A DNA stretch of 64,000 nt from Phytophthora sp. 'mugwort' (GCA_033558025.1 JAUCEF010000007.1:8184001-8248000), one strand, 5' to 3'; shown: positions 1 through 11,005, counted from the stretch's first letter. The notes: a model not told the origin generated them from the letters alone. Numbers and translations: made by a program.

Positions 1-1330
1 TCAATTTCTAGAAGTAATGGCGAGATCTCAGGCTTACTTTTAGAAATACCCGAATATAATTGCAAATGTATGACGCTTGGCGAGTAGAACCGAAGACAGG
101 CGAGTAGAACTGACGACTGCCGACTAGAAGTCGGCGACGAACCAATTCAACCCGTGTCAGTAGTAGAATAGGAGCGACACTATGACTCTGCTGGTGCACG
201 GGCATAAATGCTGTTCAGAGAGCAAACGTCATAGATATTAATTGTTGCGCGGAAGTATCTGCGCGAAATTAAGCTTCTTATGACGAGCCTGATCTAGCAT
301 GCTATTTGTTTTGGCGCAAACCGTATCGGTGTTGTCGACATTACGCGAGGCTCAAAGACCCAAATGTGCAATGAACAACAAAATTAGGTAGTTACCATTG
401 AACAGTGCAATACGGGGTTAACGTGTGCAAGGCCATGCATGCCACGCTGAGGTAGATTCGGTTCTATATTAACAATGTACATGCTAAAAATACATCATCG
501 TTGTCGCGTTAAGAAGGTCCACAATTGATGTTGTTTTCGGCGTACCCCAACTTTCAGCAATAGAAATGTCAGATGCATCTACGCGAACGCCATCGGCAAA
601 CATTAGTCCATCTAACAAATGCGTGAGATTGTGGATTGCACGTATGGTGTGCATATCGTACCACACAAATTTGTAACACCGTAGACATGGTAAACTCTAG
701 TCAAAATTGTGGGGAGGGTCCTTGTAACGCGCAACGTCAAAGTCCTCGGTATCCTTAATCGAAACAGCATTTGCAAGCGAGATTGCGATACATACTAAGC
801 AGACATCAAGACCACTATCGAAAGTATTTTTCTGAGCTAACGGGTGAGGACTCGTGCGTTTTTATATTTTCCTTTTTTGTTTTATCATCGCGGCCCTTTT
901 TCGTTTGTTTTTCTACCCGAGGCTCACTCTGACGACTTCACATTTACAATACAAAGTAGGGATGATGCAATCTCACCTCGGACTTGAACCATGCTGATGC
1001 AAAAAATGGTGACATATCTCGAAATAAGTTGGACTGTCTTTACTACCATGTCAACGCGGGTCCAACCGTTTTTGCACGTCCGACCTCACCATAGCACACC
1101 ACTGCATCCCCGGACGCTTTATTTCTCTTCCTGCTAACTAAGAGATCGCGGTTTCTCCGTCTACACAATTCGAAGTGCGTGCAGGACATGCACGCAGGTC
1201 CCAAACCGAACCAAAACCACACGGTCAATACTTCAGACGTAGATTAACCGGCCATCCCCTACTAGGCTGATTTTGGACCCCCATGCGCGCGTAATTGAGG
1301 CCCATTTGTGCGGATACCGCAATTCCAATC
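1..1330. other. gene-poor left edge, no supported gene
   Basis: Only short overlapping open frames occur here on both strands, without recognisable motifs, sustained codon bias or splice-compatible continuations. A 60-residue minus frame (484-666) matches no family I know. A short direct repeat lies at 79-138. Best read as decayed transposon or intergenic DNA flanking the MULE relic to the right. Confidence 0.5.
79..138. repeat. three degenerate 20-bp direct repeats
   Basis: GGCGAGTAGAAC occurs at 79-90 and again at 99-110, with a diverged third copy (GCCGACTAGAAG) at 119-130, giving a 20-bp period. The 11-mer GGCGAGTAGAA reappears at 37792-37802 inside the mariner-like element. Function unknown; possibly a transposon sub-terminal repeat or chance. 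Confidence 0.4.
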
Positions 1331-2459
1331 TCACTGTTTATTAGGCGGTACAACCACTCGCTTCGCAGGGTATGAAAGTACATTTAGTATCGCGTCAGCC
1401 GTGTAGACGGTGTCGCTCCACACCTGAAGTAGGTTGTCATATGCTAGCTCCCGTGTGCGCCTGATAATCGATGGCGATGGCACACTTGCGTTCAAAGAGA
1501 GTCGGGCCAATGACGTATTGACGGCAGCATTCAAACAATTCCCGCAATAGCGTACCCATTTTTAGACGCCGACTCATGGTGTAATTTCTCTTTAAATTAT
1601 TGTTGAACTTCTCGGCCGGATGGGTGGTACTGACATGACCAACGGATGTAGTAAGCATTTGCCAGTTGGAAAAACGTCCGAACAGCCACTGACGACACAT
1701 ATACTGAGCAAAACTGACAAGACCAGGAGTATCCGTCTGAGGCATATGTCCGGCCACTTAAGACACCATACAAATGTCAAGAAGAGGAGGGGGTGTTTCA
1801 CAAGGCGTGGTGCATATTTCCGGTCACTATTGAAGCATACAGAAACCAAGCTTGGCGTACAATATTCAAGATAAAATGCGATCGTTGAATACGTAAGCTC
1901 CAGCTCGCAAAAACGAATGGCTTTTGGTCTGTAATTGATCTATATGCTCCTTGAAATCGGTAAGACCTTTCGGGCTCTCTGAAGTGGACAGGTTCCCTTT
2001 GCAAGGTGCCATACCGAGAGCGACCAAGTATCGTGCTCATTTCGCACTTTTATGGGCGATTGCGAACCTTTTCTGTGACAATTCTATCTTATTCATTCAA
2101 TCAATTCAATTTATGATGACGGCTGCGTTTTGGGGTCAATTAACATGCAGAACAGCTCATTGCTCCGAAATTTGATGAATATCGAAGCAAAATTGGGTCC
2201 ATGAGGTGAGATTAAAAGTCGTTCCGTACAGTTAATATAGCATTGGCTTGACCGAAAATATGCCACAGACGAATAGTCCGTCACTTCTGCAGAATTTGAC
2301 GTAGCTGAAAAACAAAATCTGCTCAGATCGTGCGAAGTGTAAGTCGTACAGTTCCCGCACTCTCACAAAAGACAATTGTGCTGGATAACCCTTCAATACC
2401 TTGTAGACATTTTTCATCACATGAAAAACATTTGACTTGGTATTTGAATGGCCATACAT
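1331..2459 (-). pseudogene. decayed MULE-type transposase fragment
   Basis: Several minus-strand fragments in different frames resemble the C-terminal half of Mutator-like (MULE) transposases of oomycetes. One at 2232-2459 contains FHVMKNVYKVLKGYPAQ followed by RELYDLHFARSE. Another at 1437-1757 contains QWLFGRFSNWQ, a THPAEKFNNNLKR stretch (the usual TNNPxExFNxxLKR region) and RRLKMGTLL. No single frame spans the region and stops and frameshifts separate the pieces, so it is a relic. The N-terminal half and terminal inverted repeats were not found. Identification rests on remembered family motifs. Confidence 0.6.
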
Positions 2460-3841
2460 ATATTTTGTGCGTTGATCGGACTTGATACGTCCGATCGCCT
2501 GGCTAAGAGGACTCGCCTAACACTATGTACTCTTATGGCAAGAGTGCTAATCTACAACGAATCCAGTTGGCTAATAATTAGCGAATGTGTTTTATTTGGT
2601 TAGAATGTAGCATATAATAGTTTAGTATAGTCCGATAAGCCATTATATTCATCCATGTACCAATCATGGACTCCGGGATTGAACGATACATCAATGTGCA
2701 GTGCAGACCCGAGCATAAACGGAGGAAATGTACGCACGAGTTGCGGTTGTTGTAACTGCGATTACCTGCGAATTACTGTTATGCTGTCGCGGCAGCGACA
2801 TGTACTGTTCTGCCAGCTTCCGGTGTGCGGCAGTGGCAGCAATTTCGATGAAATTTGATGAAGCGCAGCGACACAATTCCTGAAGCAGGAGGACGAGCGC
2901 ACGATAATAGTTGACGGCGCCCCACGGCTGAACCAGATCCTCCAAGAACAAGTCGGCACCAATTGCTTTCGTGCATGTACTGGTACCACCCGGGATGAGC
3001 ATCTAACAGCGGTGACCGTGCCGTGTCGACGGCCGCGGCTTCGCTAGCTTTCGAGATGGGAACCACCGAGAGTGACTCGCAAACAGGTCGGTAAGTTTCA
3101 CGTGAATACCAGAAGCAGGTGTCGGTGCGATTTGACATTTGTCAAAAACTAAATTAACCCAAATAAGTACATCCAGCGTCTTAAAGATAGTCTGGGGTCG
3201 ATAAGCACAGGCAAATAACGCTCCAAATGTATGAGCTCTATATGGCTGCCAACTCTGCGACCCGCTTCGTGTCGTCATCGACGTGCTATCTCATGTCTAG
3301 CGTTGTCCCCGTGCTTAAATGCACACCGAAGTCCGAGCTGGAAATAATAACTCGAACTCCGCGGTATACAGGACGAATACTATTGAGAGTCTGCACGAAC
3401 CGTTGGCCGGGATGTTACAGGAATGCCAGCATGCAAGCCTACTGATATAGTTGCGTAGCGTCTCAGTATGCATTGCACGAAGCCGAAAACCGCACCAGCT
3501 TCAACATCTGCCTGAAAACTTCCACGTCGGGCGCTCGACGCGCAATATGGACTTCAGCCCGGTAAACCCGACGTGACTTGACATCATTATGAGGCGCGTT
3601 TTCTACCCCCCAAAGGGCGTGGGTGACACCCCTGCGTAAGCGCCGCAACTTTCTCTTTTTCACCAATGCGCGGCATCCAAATTAGCATTTTGATCCAATC
3701 GCGTGGTGAGTCTCCTCGTCTGAGTCGGCGCAGCCCGCGCGACCAAAGATTGCTTGCTTGGCACCTGCCGAGAGCTTAGTTCCCAATTTGCCGCCCGCCC
3801 CTGAAGCGTCCGTACCCAAGCTTCTCCATCTACTACCAGCC
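2460..3841. other. no gene recognised; 5' flank of isocitrate lyase
   Basis: Overlapping minus frames of 75-119 codons (2691-3278) and short plus frames occur, none with recognisable motifs. The last 200 bases contain the isocitrate lyase promoter and 5' UTR, including a pyrimidine-rich tract near 3648-3662 that could act as an oomycete initiator-like element. The frame of the lyase is open back to a TTG at 3758, but there is no ATG before 3842. Confidence 0.4.
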
Positions 3842-5455
3842 ATGAGCGCCCCGCACGTCCGCATCAGCCAGATCGCCAGCCATCTGAGCTCGCATGACCC
3901 GCGCGCCGAAGAGAGCGACTTTGCGCAGCGCGTCAAGCAGACCGAGGCCTTCATCCACAGCGAACGCTTTCAGTACGTGAAACGCCCGTATGGCGCCGAG
4001 GACGTGGTGAAGCTCCAGGGAACGATCCCCGCTGCGAACGTCGGTGCCGCCATGTCGCGCAAGCTCTACAAGATGCTGCGCGAGTTGCAGGTCGCCAAGA
4101 AGACGAGCCACACCTTCGGTGCGCTGGACACGATCCAGGTCACGCAGATGGCCAAGCACTTGTCCACCGTCTACATCAGCGGCTGGCAGTCGTCGTCCAC
4201 GGCCTCCACGTCCAACGAGCCCGGCCCGGATGTAGCCGATTACCCCATGGACACGGTGCCCAACAAGGTGGACCAGCTTTTCCGCGCTCAGCTCTTCCAC
4301 GATCGCAAGCAGTACGAGGCTCGTCGCCGCATGACGGCCGAGGAACGCGCTCGCACGCCGCCAACGGACTTCCTGCGCCCGATTGTAGCTGATGCCGATA
4401 CTGGTCACGGCGGTCTTACGGCTGTCATGAAGTTGACCAAGATGTTCATTGAGCGCGGCGCCGCCGGAATCCACCTCGAGGACCAGAAGCCTGGCACTAA
4501 GAAGTGCGGTCACATGGGCGGCAAGGTGCTGGTCTCGGTCCAGGAGCACATCCAGCGTCTGATCGCTGCTCGTCTGCAGGCCGACATCTTGGGCAGCCCA
4601 CTGGTCATTGTGGCCCGCACGGACGCTGAGGCCGCAACTCTGCTAGACAACAACGTGGACCCGCGCGACCACCCCTTCATCATTGGTGCCACCAACCTTA
4701 ACCTGGAGTCGTACATTGACGCCACCCATGCCGGCCGTGACGGTGACTGGGACAAGCGTGCTAACGCAATGACTTACCCTGAGGCTGTTCGTGAGGTCCT
4801 GACGAAGTCTGGTCGCTCGGATGCTCTGGCCAAATGGAACGCCCAGTGCCTGGAGCTGAGCCTGCCCAAGCTGCAGGCCCTGGCTAAGTCGCTCGGCGTG
4901 AACATCGCTTTCGACTGGGAACTGGCCCGCACGGTGGAGGGCTACTACCGTGTGCGCGGCGGTGTGGAGTACTGCATTGCTCGTGGCCGCGCCTACGGCG
5001 AGTACGCTGACCTGATCTGGATGGAGACGGCCAAGCCTGGTGTGCCTCTTGCCCGCACATTCGCTGAGGGTGTCAAAGCCAAGGTCCCGCACCAGATGTT
5101 GGCGTACAACCTGTCGCCGTCGTTTAACTGGGACGCCGCTGGCATGTCCGACACGGAGATCGAGACTTTCGTGACGGACCTTGCTCGCATGGGCTTCTGC
5201 TGGATGTTCATCACGCTGGCCGGCTTCCACAGCGACTCGCTGGGCATTACCCGTTTCGCGCGAGACTACGCCAAGCGTGGCATGCTCGCATACGTCGAAG
5301 GTGTGCAGCGTGCTGAGCGCAACGAGGGCGTAGAGACGCTGAAGCACCAGGGCTGGTCGGGAACTGAGCTCGTGGACGCTATGCAGAACACCATCACGGG
5401 TGGACTGTCGTCGACGAACACGATGGGCCACGGTGTCACCGAGTCGCAGTTTTAA
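3842..5455 (+). CDS. ICL1: isocitrate lyase
   Basis: Single-exon gene of 537 residues. Isocitrate lyase cleaves isocitrate to glyoxylate and succinate, the first committed step of the glyoxylate cycle, which supports growth on lipid and acetate in germinating spores. The family signature KKCGH is at about residues 220-224, with Cys222 as the catalytic nucleophile. It is preceded by the conserved DADTGHGG and HLEDQ stretches, and the metal-binding and substrate regions around VARTDAEAA and NLSPSFNW are intact. Length matches fungal and plant enzymes. I chose the ATG at 3842 (context CCAGCCATGAGC). The frame continues upstream only to a TTG at 3758. The C-terminus ends ESQF, so there is no classic SKL peroxisomal signal; location may be cytosolic or depend on another signal. 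Confidence 0.96.
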   Translation: MSAPHVRISQIASHLSSHDPRAEESDFAQRVKQTEAFIHSERFQYVKRPYGAEDVVKLQGTIPAANVGAAMSRKLYKMLRELQVAKKTSHTFGALDTIQVTQMAKHLSTVYISGWQSSSTASTSNEPGPDVADYPMDTVPNKVDQLFRAQLFHDRKQYEARRRMTAEERARTPPTDFLRPIVADADTGHGGLTAVMKLTKMFIERGAAGIHLEDQKPGTKKCGHMGGKVLVSVQEHIQRLIAARLQADILGSPLVIVARTDAEAATLLDNNVDPRDHPFIIGATNLNLESYIDATHAGRDGDWDKRANAMTYPEAVREVLTKSGRSDALAKWNAQCLELSLPKLQALAKSLGVNIAFDWELARTVEGYYRVRGGVEYCIARGRAYGEYADLIWMETAKPGVPLARTFAEGVKAKVPHQMLAYNLSPSFNWDAAGMSDTEIETFVTDLARMGFCWMFITLAGFHSDSLGITRFARDYAKRGMLAYVEGVQRAERNEGVETLKHQGWSGTELVDAMQNTITGGLSSTNTMGHGVTESQF

Positions 5456-6209
5456 GCAAGCTGCCAGTATGAATCCGTCGTCGGGGAGCTGCCTAGGGAT
5501 GAATAACGCGGCCGCGTCATGGTAAGCGGTGAGCGATGGAAGAAGTTGATACTCTTAATCTTTCCATGCGTGAGTATTTTACCAGAAGTTTAAACGAAAA
5601 CAAAAGAGTTCAAAAGCTGATGATACAGTTGCATGAGGCCAGTCACACTTGAAAAGCGTATTGCATGCAACGAGGCAGTACGAATGAGAAGCAATTGACA
5701 GCGATTGGCGTAGTCCTTTAAGTTCCCATATCGATGCCTTTCAAGTCGTCGCGCTAGCGCTGAGTCAGCGGCTTACAGCACCTTCATCGTAGTCTCCAAC
5801 GCATGGAAATGAAAAGGGCCGACGAACTTCCGTTGCATTCGCTTCCCATGTAATCAGCCCAAGGAGGCCTTGGAGGGGTTTGCAATTAACTAAAGCTATC
5901 GAAAACAATAAAAAATCCCGCTGCTCAAGCTGGTTGCCAAGGGTTTCCACGGTCACATACCTCTTATGCTTAGTAAGTGACAATTACGACAGTGCGGTTC
6001 TAGTGTACTGTGCACTGACTGCATAAGAATACGCCAAAGCCTGACTACTAGCAGCCTGCACGCCTACCAACAACAGCAAAGCGCAACATCACTGAGAGTT
6101 CCAGTCCCGCCATTCATCGTGTTTCTTCTATTAGTCTGCCCGGTTTCTTGTCGATGCCCTCCTGTGCCTGCCAATGGTTTATGCAATAAAGCATGCTCGG
6201 CTTCCCTGC
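5456..6209. other. convergent intergenic region
   Basis: Between the 3' ends of isocitrate lyase (plus) and cyclophilin (minus). A 72-residue minus frame (5765-5983) has no recognisable domain. An AATAAA at about 6185 lies on the plus strand. Nothing else is supported. Confidence 0.5.
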
Positions 6210-6890
6210 TTACAGCACACCGCAGCTGACGATCTCAATATCCGTCAGCGGCTTGTTCTTCACACAGTAAACACTCTCAATATTCTTTAGCACATTCTTG
6301 CCCTCCACGACCTTGCCGAACGCCACGTTGCGTCCATTGAGGTGCGGCAGCGGCTTGAGCGAAATAAAGAACTGCGAGGCGTTCTTGTTAAAGCCAGCAT
6401 TGGCCATGCCCACCACGCCCTCCTCCGAGAATTGCAGCGCGTAATTCTCGTCGTCAAAGTAGCGCTGGTTTTCCTTCAGTGCGGCGTGGCCGCCCGTGCC
6501 GTCGCCCTTGAGCACGTCGCCGCCCACGAGGTACACGCCCTTGGTCACGTTGTGGAACTTGGAGTTCTTGTACGAGCCCGATCCCAGCGCCTTGGACTTG
6601 AAGCCATCCGTGCACATTTTAATGAAGTTGGTGGTCGTCTGCGGCACGATGTCCTTGGCCAGCTCCAGCACGATCCGCTCGGCCTTGCCTCCGCCAATGC
6701 TCACGTCCAGGAAGGCGCGCGGCCGCGGCTTCGCGGGTGTGGGAGCCACAGCGTCGTAGGCGACGGGCGCCGCCTCTGGAACGTTCATCTTGGCCAGCGA
6801 GCGGTGGTACCAACCCCACCCACGAGCGCCCGCGCGTGACATGGTGTCACCAGCGCCGCGCACCAGCTGGGATCGACCGAACGCAGACAT
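6210..6890 (-). CDS. divergent cyclophilin-type peptidyl-prolyl isomerase, probably organellar
   Basis: A 226-residue single-exon protein starting at the ATG 6890-6888. Residues 1-57 form an Arg/Ser/Gly/Ala-rich, almost acid-free extension like a mitochondrial presequence. The cyclophilin fold follows (about 58-226), recognisable from FLDVSIGGGKAERIVLEL, GGDVLKGDGTGG, the GMANAGFNKNASQFFISL core and HLNGRNVAFGKVVEG. Key active-site residues differ from human CypA: the catalytic Arg55 position is Asn114 (FHNVTKG), Phe60 is Val119, Gln63 is Val122, and the cyclosporin-contact Trp121 is His. The fold is therefore kept, but isomerase activity and cyclosporin binding may be weak or lost. It is convergent with the lyase and divergent from the thioesterase, with 127 bp between start codons. 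Confidence 0.88.
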   Translation of the reverse strand: MSAFGRSQLVRGAGDTMSRAGARGWGWYHRSLAKMNVPEAAPVAYDAVAPTPAKPRPRAFLDVSIGGGKAERIVLELAKDIVPQTTTNFIKMCTDGFKSKALGSGSYKNSKFHNVTKGVYLVGGDVLKGDGTGGHAALKENQRYFDDENYALQFSEEGVVGMANAGFNKNASQFFISLKPLPHLNGRNVAFGKVVEGKNVLKNIESVYCVKNKPLTDIEIVSCGVL

Positions 6891-7017
6891 CTTGAGGTCG
6901 CTCTCGTACTATTGCTTGTCCCCAGGCTCAGCGATTTCCAGCCAGACGCACAATCGTACTTAAATGGAAAGCTACTTGTGACTTTACCTTGATTTAGTGT
7001 CCCATCCAGTTAGCGAC

Positions 7018-8566
7018 ATGATGTGGCTTGAAGAAGAAGACCATCAGGCGTCTCAGATACCGGGGGAAACGATCCAGCGGAGAGCAGACGCGGAGAGGGA
7101 AATGGCGCGAGGCAATGGACTACTTGTTATAGTGGCGGTTGTCACGGCGGCACTAGTCCTGGTCCAGCTCGTGCTGATCAGCGAAGAGTCAGCGACGTAT
7201 TTTGAGGAGGAAAAGGTACTGCAGCTGGAGGCAGTGAAAAAGAAGACGTCGGTGTTCCAGCAGACGACGACGCTGCCAGTGGTGCTGATGCACGGAATGG
7301 GCGACGCTGCACTCAATGGAGGCATGGTGCGCATTAAGAAGGTATTGCCTGACTGGCTGACGTGCTGTCTGTTTGTGGAGGACTATGCTGTTGACGAACT
7401 GTGTACCTGTGCAACATCAGGAGATCGCGGAGCATCTTGGAGTTTATGTGGCGAGTGTGCAGCTCGGCGACTCGGCGAGCGAAGATGTGCAGAACAGCTT
7501 CTTCATCACGATGAATAACCAAACGGAGATGTTCGCCAAAATTATGCGAGAGGTGCGGGGCAGTTGATTGTTGACCGGTGGCGTGATCATTTCCAGCCGT
7601 CATACTATATTTCGCTAATATTGTTGTGCTTTGTACGACAGGACCCGCACTTGTCTAATGGATTTAATGCAGCAGGGTTTTCTCAGGTGAGCTGGGGAAG
7701 CACTACCATTGACTATGAGCTGGCTGGTTCTCATCCTAACAACATTTTTCTTATTGCACTATATTCAGGGTAACCTGTTGATCCGCGCGTACATTGAACG
7801 CTTCAACGACCCTCCTGTCCACAGTTTTATATCTTTTCATGGGCCGCTCGCTGGTGTGGGTGGACTTCCACGGTGCCCCCCTCTTAACTTTATTTGCAAG
7901 GAAATTGATGAGGTAGCCGGGTAATGCAAATTCTTGTGAGGGTTGAAGAGCCTGACGATTCGAACTGTGATGATGTTGAAGCTTATTGGTGAAGCAGTAT
8001 ACACCAAGCGAGTACAAGGTACAAACACGATTATGCATGGCTTGCTTCACTCACGGATGCTGACTTTGGTTTTCTATTGCAGAACACATCGCACAGGCCA
8101 ACTATTTTCGCGACCCTCTCCGCATCGGTGCCTACCTGAAGCACAGTACGTTTTGCACTTGCTGTGTATTGCAACCCACAAGTGCGCTAAAATTATGCGA
8201 CTGTTTGTTTGGACAGCGGAATTCCTTCCTGATCTCAATAACGAGAAAACGTATACGAACCAGACGTACAAGGACAATTTCACAAAGCTACAGAACCTCG
8301 TGCTTGTTCGAGCAAACAAGGATACGCAGGTATTTCCGAAAGAATCGGAGTGGTTCGGAATGTACCTCGACGGCGACCCGTACAAGAAGGTGCTTGGCTT
8401 CAACGAGACGAGGTGGTACCAGGAAGACTTGTTTGGGCTGCAGACGCTGGACAGAGCTGGTAAGGTACATCTCCTGTCGACGGACGGAGACCATCTGCGG
8501 TTCTCTATCGAGTTCCTGCTGGGCGTGGTGGACAAGTACTTTCGTCCACAAATTATGAGCAACTGA
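7018..8566 (+). CDS. PPT1: palmitoyl-protein thioesterase (PPT1-like), seven exons
   Basis: Removes palmitate from cysteine residues of S-acylated proteins; the animal enzyme is lysosomal. Exons rebuilt in phase are 7018-7341, 7421-7552, 7642-7686, 7769-7912, 7982-8018, 8083-8145 and 8217-8566, giving 364 residues. Introns of 64-89 bp are GT-AG. PVVLMHGMGD marks the start of the alpha/beta-hydrolase fold. The nucleophile Ser166 lies in GFSQG, split by an intron after GFSQ. Candidate Asp284 (NKDTQ) and His341 (TDGDHL) complete the triad, and GLPRCP and ESEWFG are family hallmarks. The N-terminus is charged and followed by one hydrophobic segment (about residues 37-57), so it looks like a type II membrane anchor and not a cleaved signal. 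A second ATG directly follows at 7021. An AATAAA lies at 8712-8717. Confidence 0.9.
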
Positions 8567-9073
8567 GCGACGTGCTAGCTTGAGCAGAGCTATTATGCAA
8601 GTATGATAAAGCGCATGTTGAAATAACCACTCGGAGAATTCTGATATTGGTGGAATCCGCTTGGATAGTTCACGAGCAGCGGAATGTGGCACCTTGAAGT
8701 CAGTCTCATTTCAATAAATCGCTTTTAAGAAATGTTCACCTTTTCAGCGAATCGGATGCCAGATTCAGAAACCACCTGTAACGCATTCTCCCCAATTTGC
8801 TCAAGTCTCCAAAGAGGAAGAAGCCGTGCAGCTCAAAGGCGCGAGACACTTCAAGACAGCGCCACGCACGCCGCCCCCGACGGAATCCGAGCCCACGAAC
8901 AGACGCAGGAGTATAAGCCTCGTCGGAAGTTAGGATCTTCATTTCAGCGTCTAGAGACGATAAGCGAGCCGAGGAAATTTGCGTGTAGCTGTCCCGAGAT
9001 CTTCGAGTTCGAGCTTGTGCATTTGCCGTTGTAGTTTGTACATTGTTTGAATACCCTACTCCGACGTGATATA
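8567..9073. other. spacer with 3' UTR and a possible small exon
   Basis: Contains the presumed 3' UTR of the thioesterase, with AATAAA at 8712-8717, and the 5' UTR of the next gene. A candidate short coding exon at 8748-8933 is listed separately. A 153-residue minus frame (8736-9197) is rich in Arg and Pro and looks like a shadow. Confidence 0.4.
8748..8933 (+). CDS. possible small exon, hypothetical
   Basis: An open frame of 61 codons plus stop begins directly after a good acceptor (pyrimidine tract ending TTTTCAG at 8741-8747). It reads as a plausible low-complexity peptide (QKPPVTHSPQFAQVSKEEE, later TPPPTESEP and RRRSIS). It has no ATG of its own. The nearest in-phase option is ATGCAA before a GTATG donor near 8592, which would give a 64-residue protein with a tiny first exon. 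No family recognised. It could equally be the 3' UTR of the thioesterase gene. Confidence 0.2.
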   Translation, partial: RIGCQIQKPPVTHSPQFAQVSKEEEAVQLKGARHFKTAPRTPPPTESEPTNRRRSISLVGS

Positions 9074-10068
9074 ATGGCATCGCGGGATCTGGTTGGGCGC
9101 CCACTGGTGCCATTCTTCGACAGCGACGAGAATGTGAACGACGCACTACAGCTGACAGAGGGGGACGATGAGCGGGAGGAGATGGACGTCGACGCACGCG
9201 TTTGGGATAAAGATTTGGGCTACTTCGTGTACCCTACGGAGCAACAGGGAGCATTGACCAATCCTGTGGCTATTGCAAACCGAGAGTCTAGGACGGACAG
9301 CGACAGCAAACTGCTGCTAACGCCGTCGATGATGCTGTCCAGCAGCGCACCAGAGCAGTTCAACTCTATGGCTGTACAGGGAAACCCCGTACGAGCTATC
9401 ACAGGTATATATTTGCAATATTTGCCTTGCTCGTCGGCGTTTTGTTGGGCACTGAAGACTCCTGTTTGGTTTGAATGCATGCTTGCATTGCGATCTTCGG
9501 CACAGATGACGCTCCTATGCGCAGCAGTTCTGTAAAGCGGGGATCTAAACAGAAGGATCGATCTAATACGCCAGGCAGGCGACGGAGGGACAATGAAGGG
9601 GACGAGAACGCATCTGCAGAGAGTACGTCGTTGTCCAAGAAGGGGAAAAGCAAGGGTGGCAACACGAACAACAACGGCTGCACCAGTCAGCAATCGCGAA
9701 ATGGAAAGCAGAAGGAGCAGCTATCGGCCTCTGGTAAATGGGCCTGGTCAGCATTCCAGTCGTCACCTGACCCGACTGAGCTACCGATGCCGCCGTTCCT
9801 CACCAAACCGGTGGGAGGCGTAAACGACAGCAGTAGCTCTTCGTCCGTGACAAAGTCACCCGCGCCCCCTCTTCCGCCTACGCCGCTGCCTGCTCAGCAT
9901 GCGAATGTTCCAGTCGCACCACCGCTCCCTCCAGGACTACCTCCTTTTCAGCCACCACTGCCACCGATGCCTACAGCACCCCCGGAAGTGGCAGTTCCAG
10001 CCCAGATGTCCATCGAGTTATCGATGACTCAAGACCTTTGTAGAATGCTGAATATTGGCGGAGGCTAA
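9074..10068 (+). CDS. PNRC-like proline-rich protein, two exons
   Basis: Exons 9074-9404 and 9506-10068 join in phase across a 101-bp GT-AG intron and encode 297 residues. The N-terminal half is acidic (DVDARVWDKDLGYFVYP). The middle is Ser/Lys/Asn-rich and low in complexity (RSNTPGRRRRDNEG, KGKSKGGNTNNNG). The stretch WAWSAFQSSPDPTELPMPPF matches the short PNRC motif, in which an aromatic/Ser segment is followed by a Ser-Pro-x(n)-LPxPPF element. In animals and yeast (PNRC2, Edc-type proteins) this motif docks on the decapping activator Dcp1. Long polyproline tracts follow. A role in mRNA decapping or decay is therefore inferred, not shown. The frame upstream of 9074 has no ATG (TTG at 9047 only). 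Confidence 0.72.
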
Positions 10069-11005
10069 ACTGGAGGCATTAAGGGCTGGTCAGTGAGAGC
10101 GGTGCGGCAAAGGGGCGAAACTGATCGAACCTCGGGTCGGTGGGAGCGAGCGAGAGATACCACGAACGAAGCTGAGAATCAGTGAGAGAGATCGTGGCGG
10201 CTATCGAAGTGAAGAGAAAGGAAGATCGTCGTGCGTGTAACGACGGAAGAAAAGAGTTTGGCGAACGGGAGCTTAATAGAGCGGTGAAGAAAGGCTCCTT
10301 GTTAAACCACCCGCGCACGTAGGTCTTGAGCCTGTCTTCTGTTTAATGCAGCGTCGTTGCAAGGCGTTCGTTGTCTTGCACGACCATGTCTGGTACTGTC
10401 AATTGTGTTGTTTTGTACTAGCAAATTTTAATACTACATCGCTGAGAAGCAACTTAATTCGCGATCAAAAAGATTTGTTTTGTCACAGCGTTGGCGTCTA
10501 TTGTATCAAAATTTAAGCTATGTACAGAGCGGAGCTTTATTTTGGGCCACACTTTATTCACACCAGAGCTCAGCTTTCTGCTGGACTGAACTAAGTTCTT
10601 ACTGTTAGACGTATGCAACTTCTCATGCCAAGCCTCAATGTAATAGCGTTAGGAAGTGTTCATCCAGCAGAGGCGTCCAGAGTGAAGCGTTTCCATCTTG
10701 TGCTCGCAGCTGCCTTGGCTTCAACACCGAAGTGTTGAGTGCCCTTTACTCTCTACTTTAATATGCGTCATTAACGCGAGGGTAAATCGTTCCGTGTAAT
10801 GGGCGGCGTTTCGCTTCCTACAAAACTCCTCTCAGCCAGCCTCTCCCCCCACTCCGCACGCGGGACTGACGGCAAGACTTGCTTTAGCGCTTGCTACACC
10901 GCTGGATCCGACTAAGAAGCACACGAGCACGAGGAGGAAGGCGCTTTCCCCGTCTGACAAGCACGTACGCGGCCCAAGTTGAAGTGACCATCGTTTGCCC
11001 CCTTA
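10069..11005. other. intergenic region between PNRC-like and phosphatase genes
   Basis: No supported gene. The first 250 bases are purine-rich (GA repeats near 10150-10260), probably 3' UTR. The last 200 bases form the 5' flank of the phosphatase gene and include the motif GTTGAAGTGACCATC at 10978-10992. Confidence 0.5.
10978..10992 (+). promoter_or_regulatory. 15-bp promoter-proximal motif shared with another gene start
   Basis: GTTGAAGTGACCATC lies 14 bp before the phosphatase ATG (11006). The identical 15-mer occurs at 30399-30413 between the divergent LRR and PP4/PP6 genes, and the core GTGACCAT also occurs near 22496 upstream of the CDKAL1-type gene. Recurrence close to start codons suggests a regulatory site; function is inferred. 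Confidence 0.4.

Noticed and set aside
3758..3841. 28-residue N-terminal extension of isocitrate lyase
   Set aside because: It starts at TTG; the first ATG at 3842 gives the usual family length.
3833..5431. Long minus-strand frames (238 and 262 codons) opposite isocitrate lyase
   Set aside because: They are shadows produced by the GC-rich third positions of the real gene.
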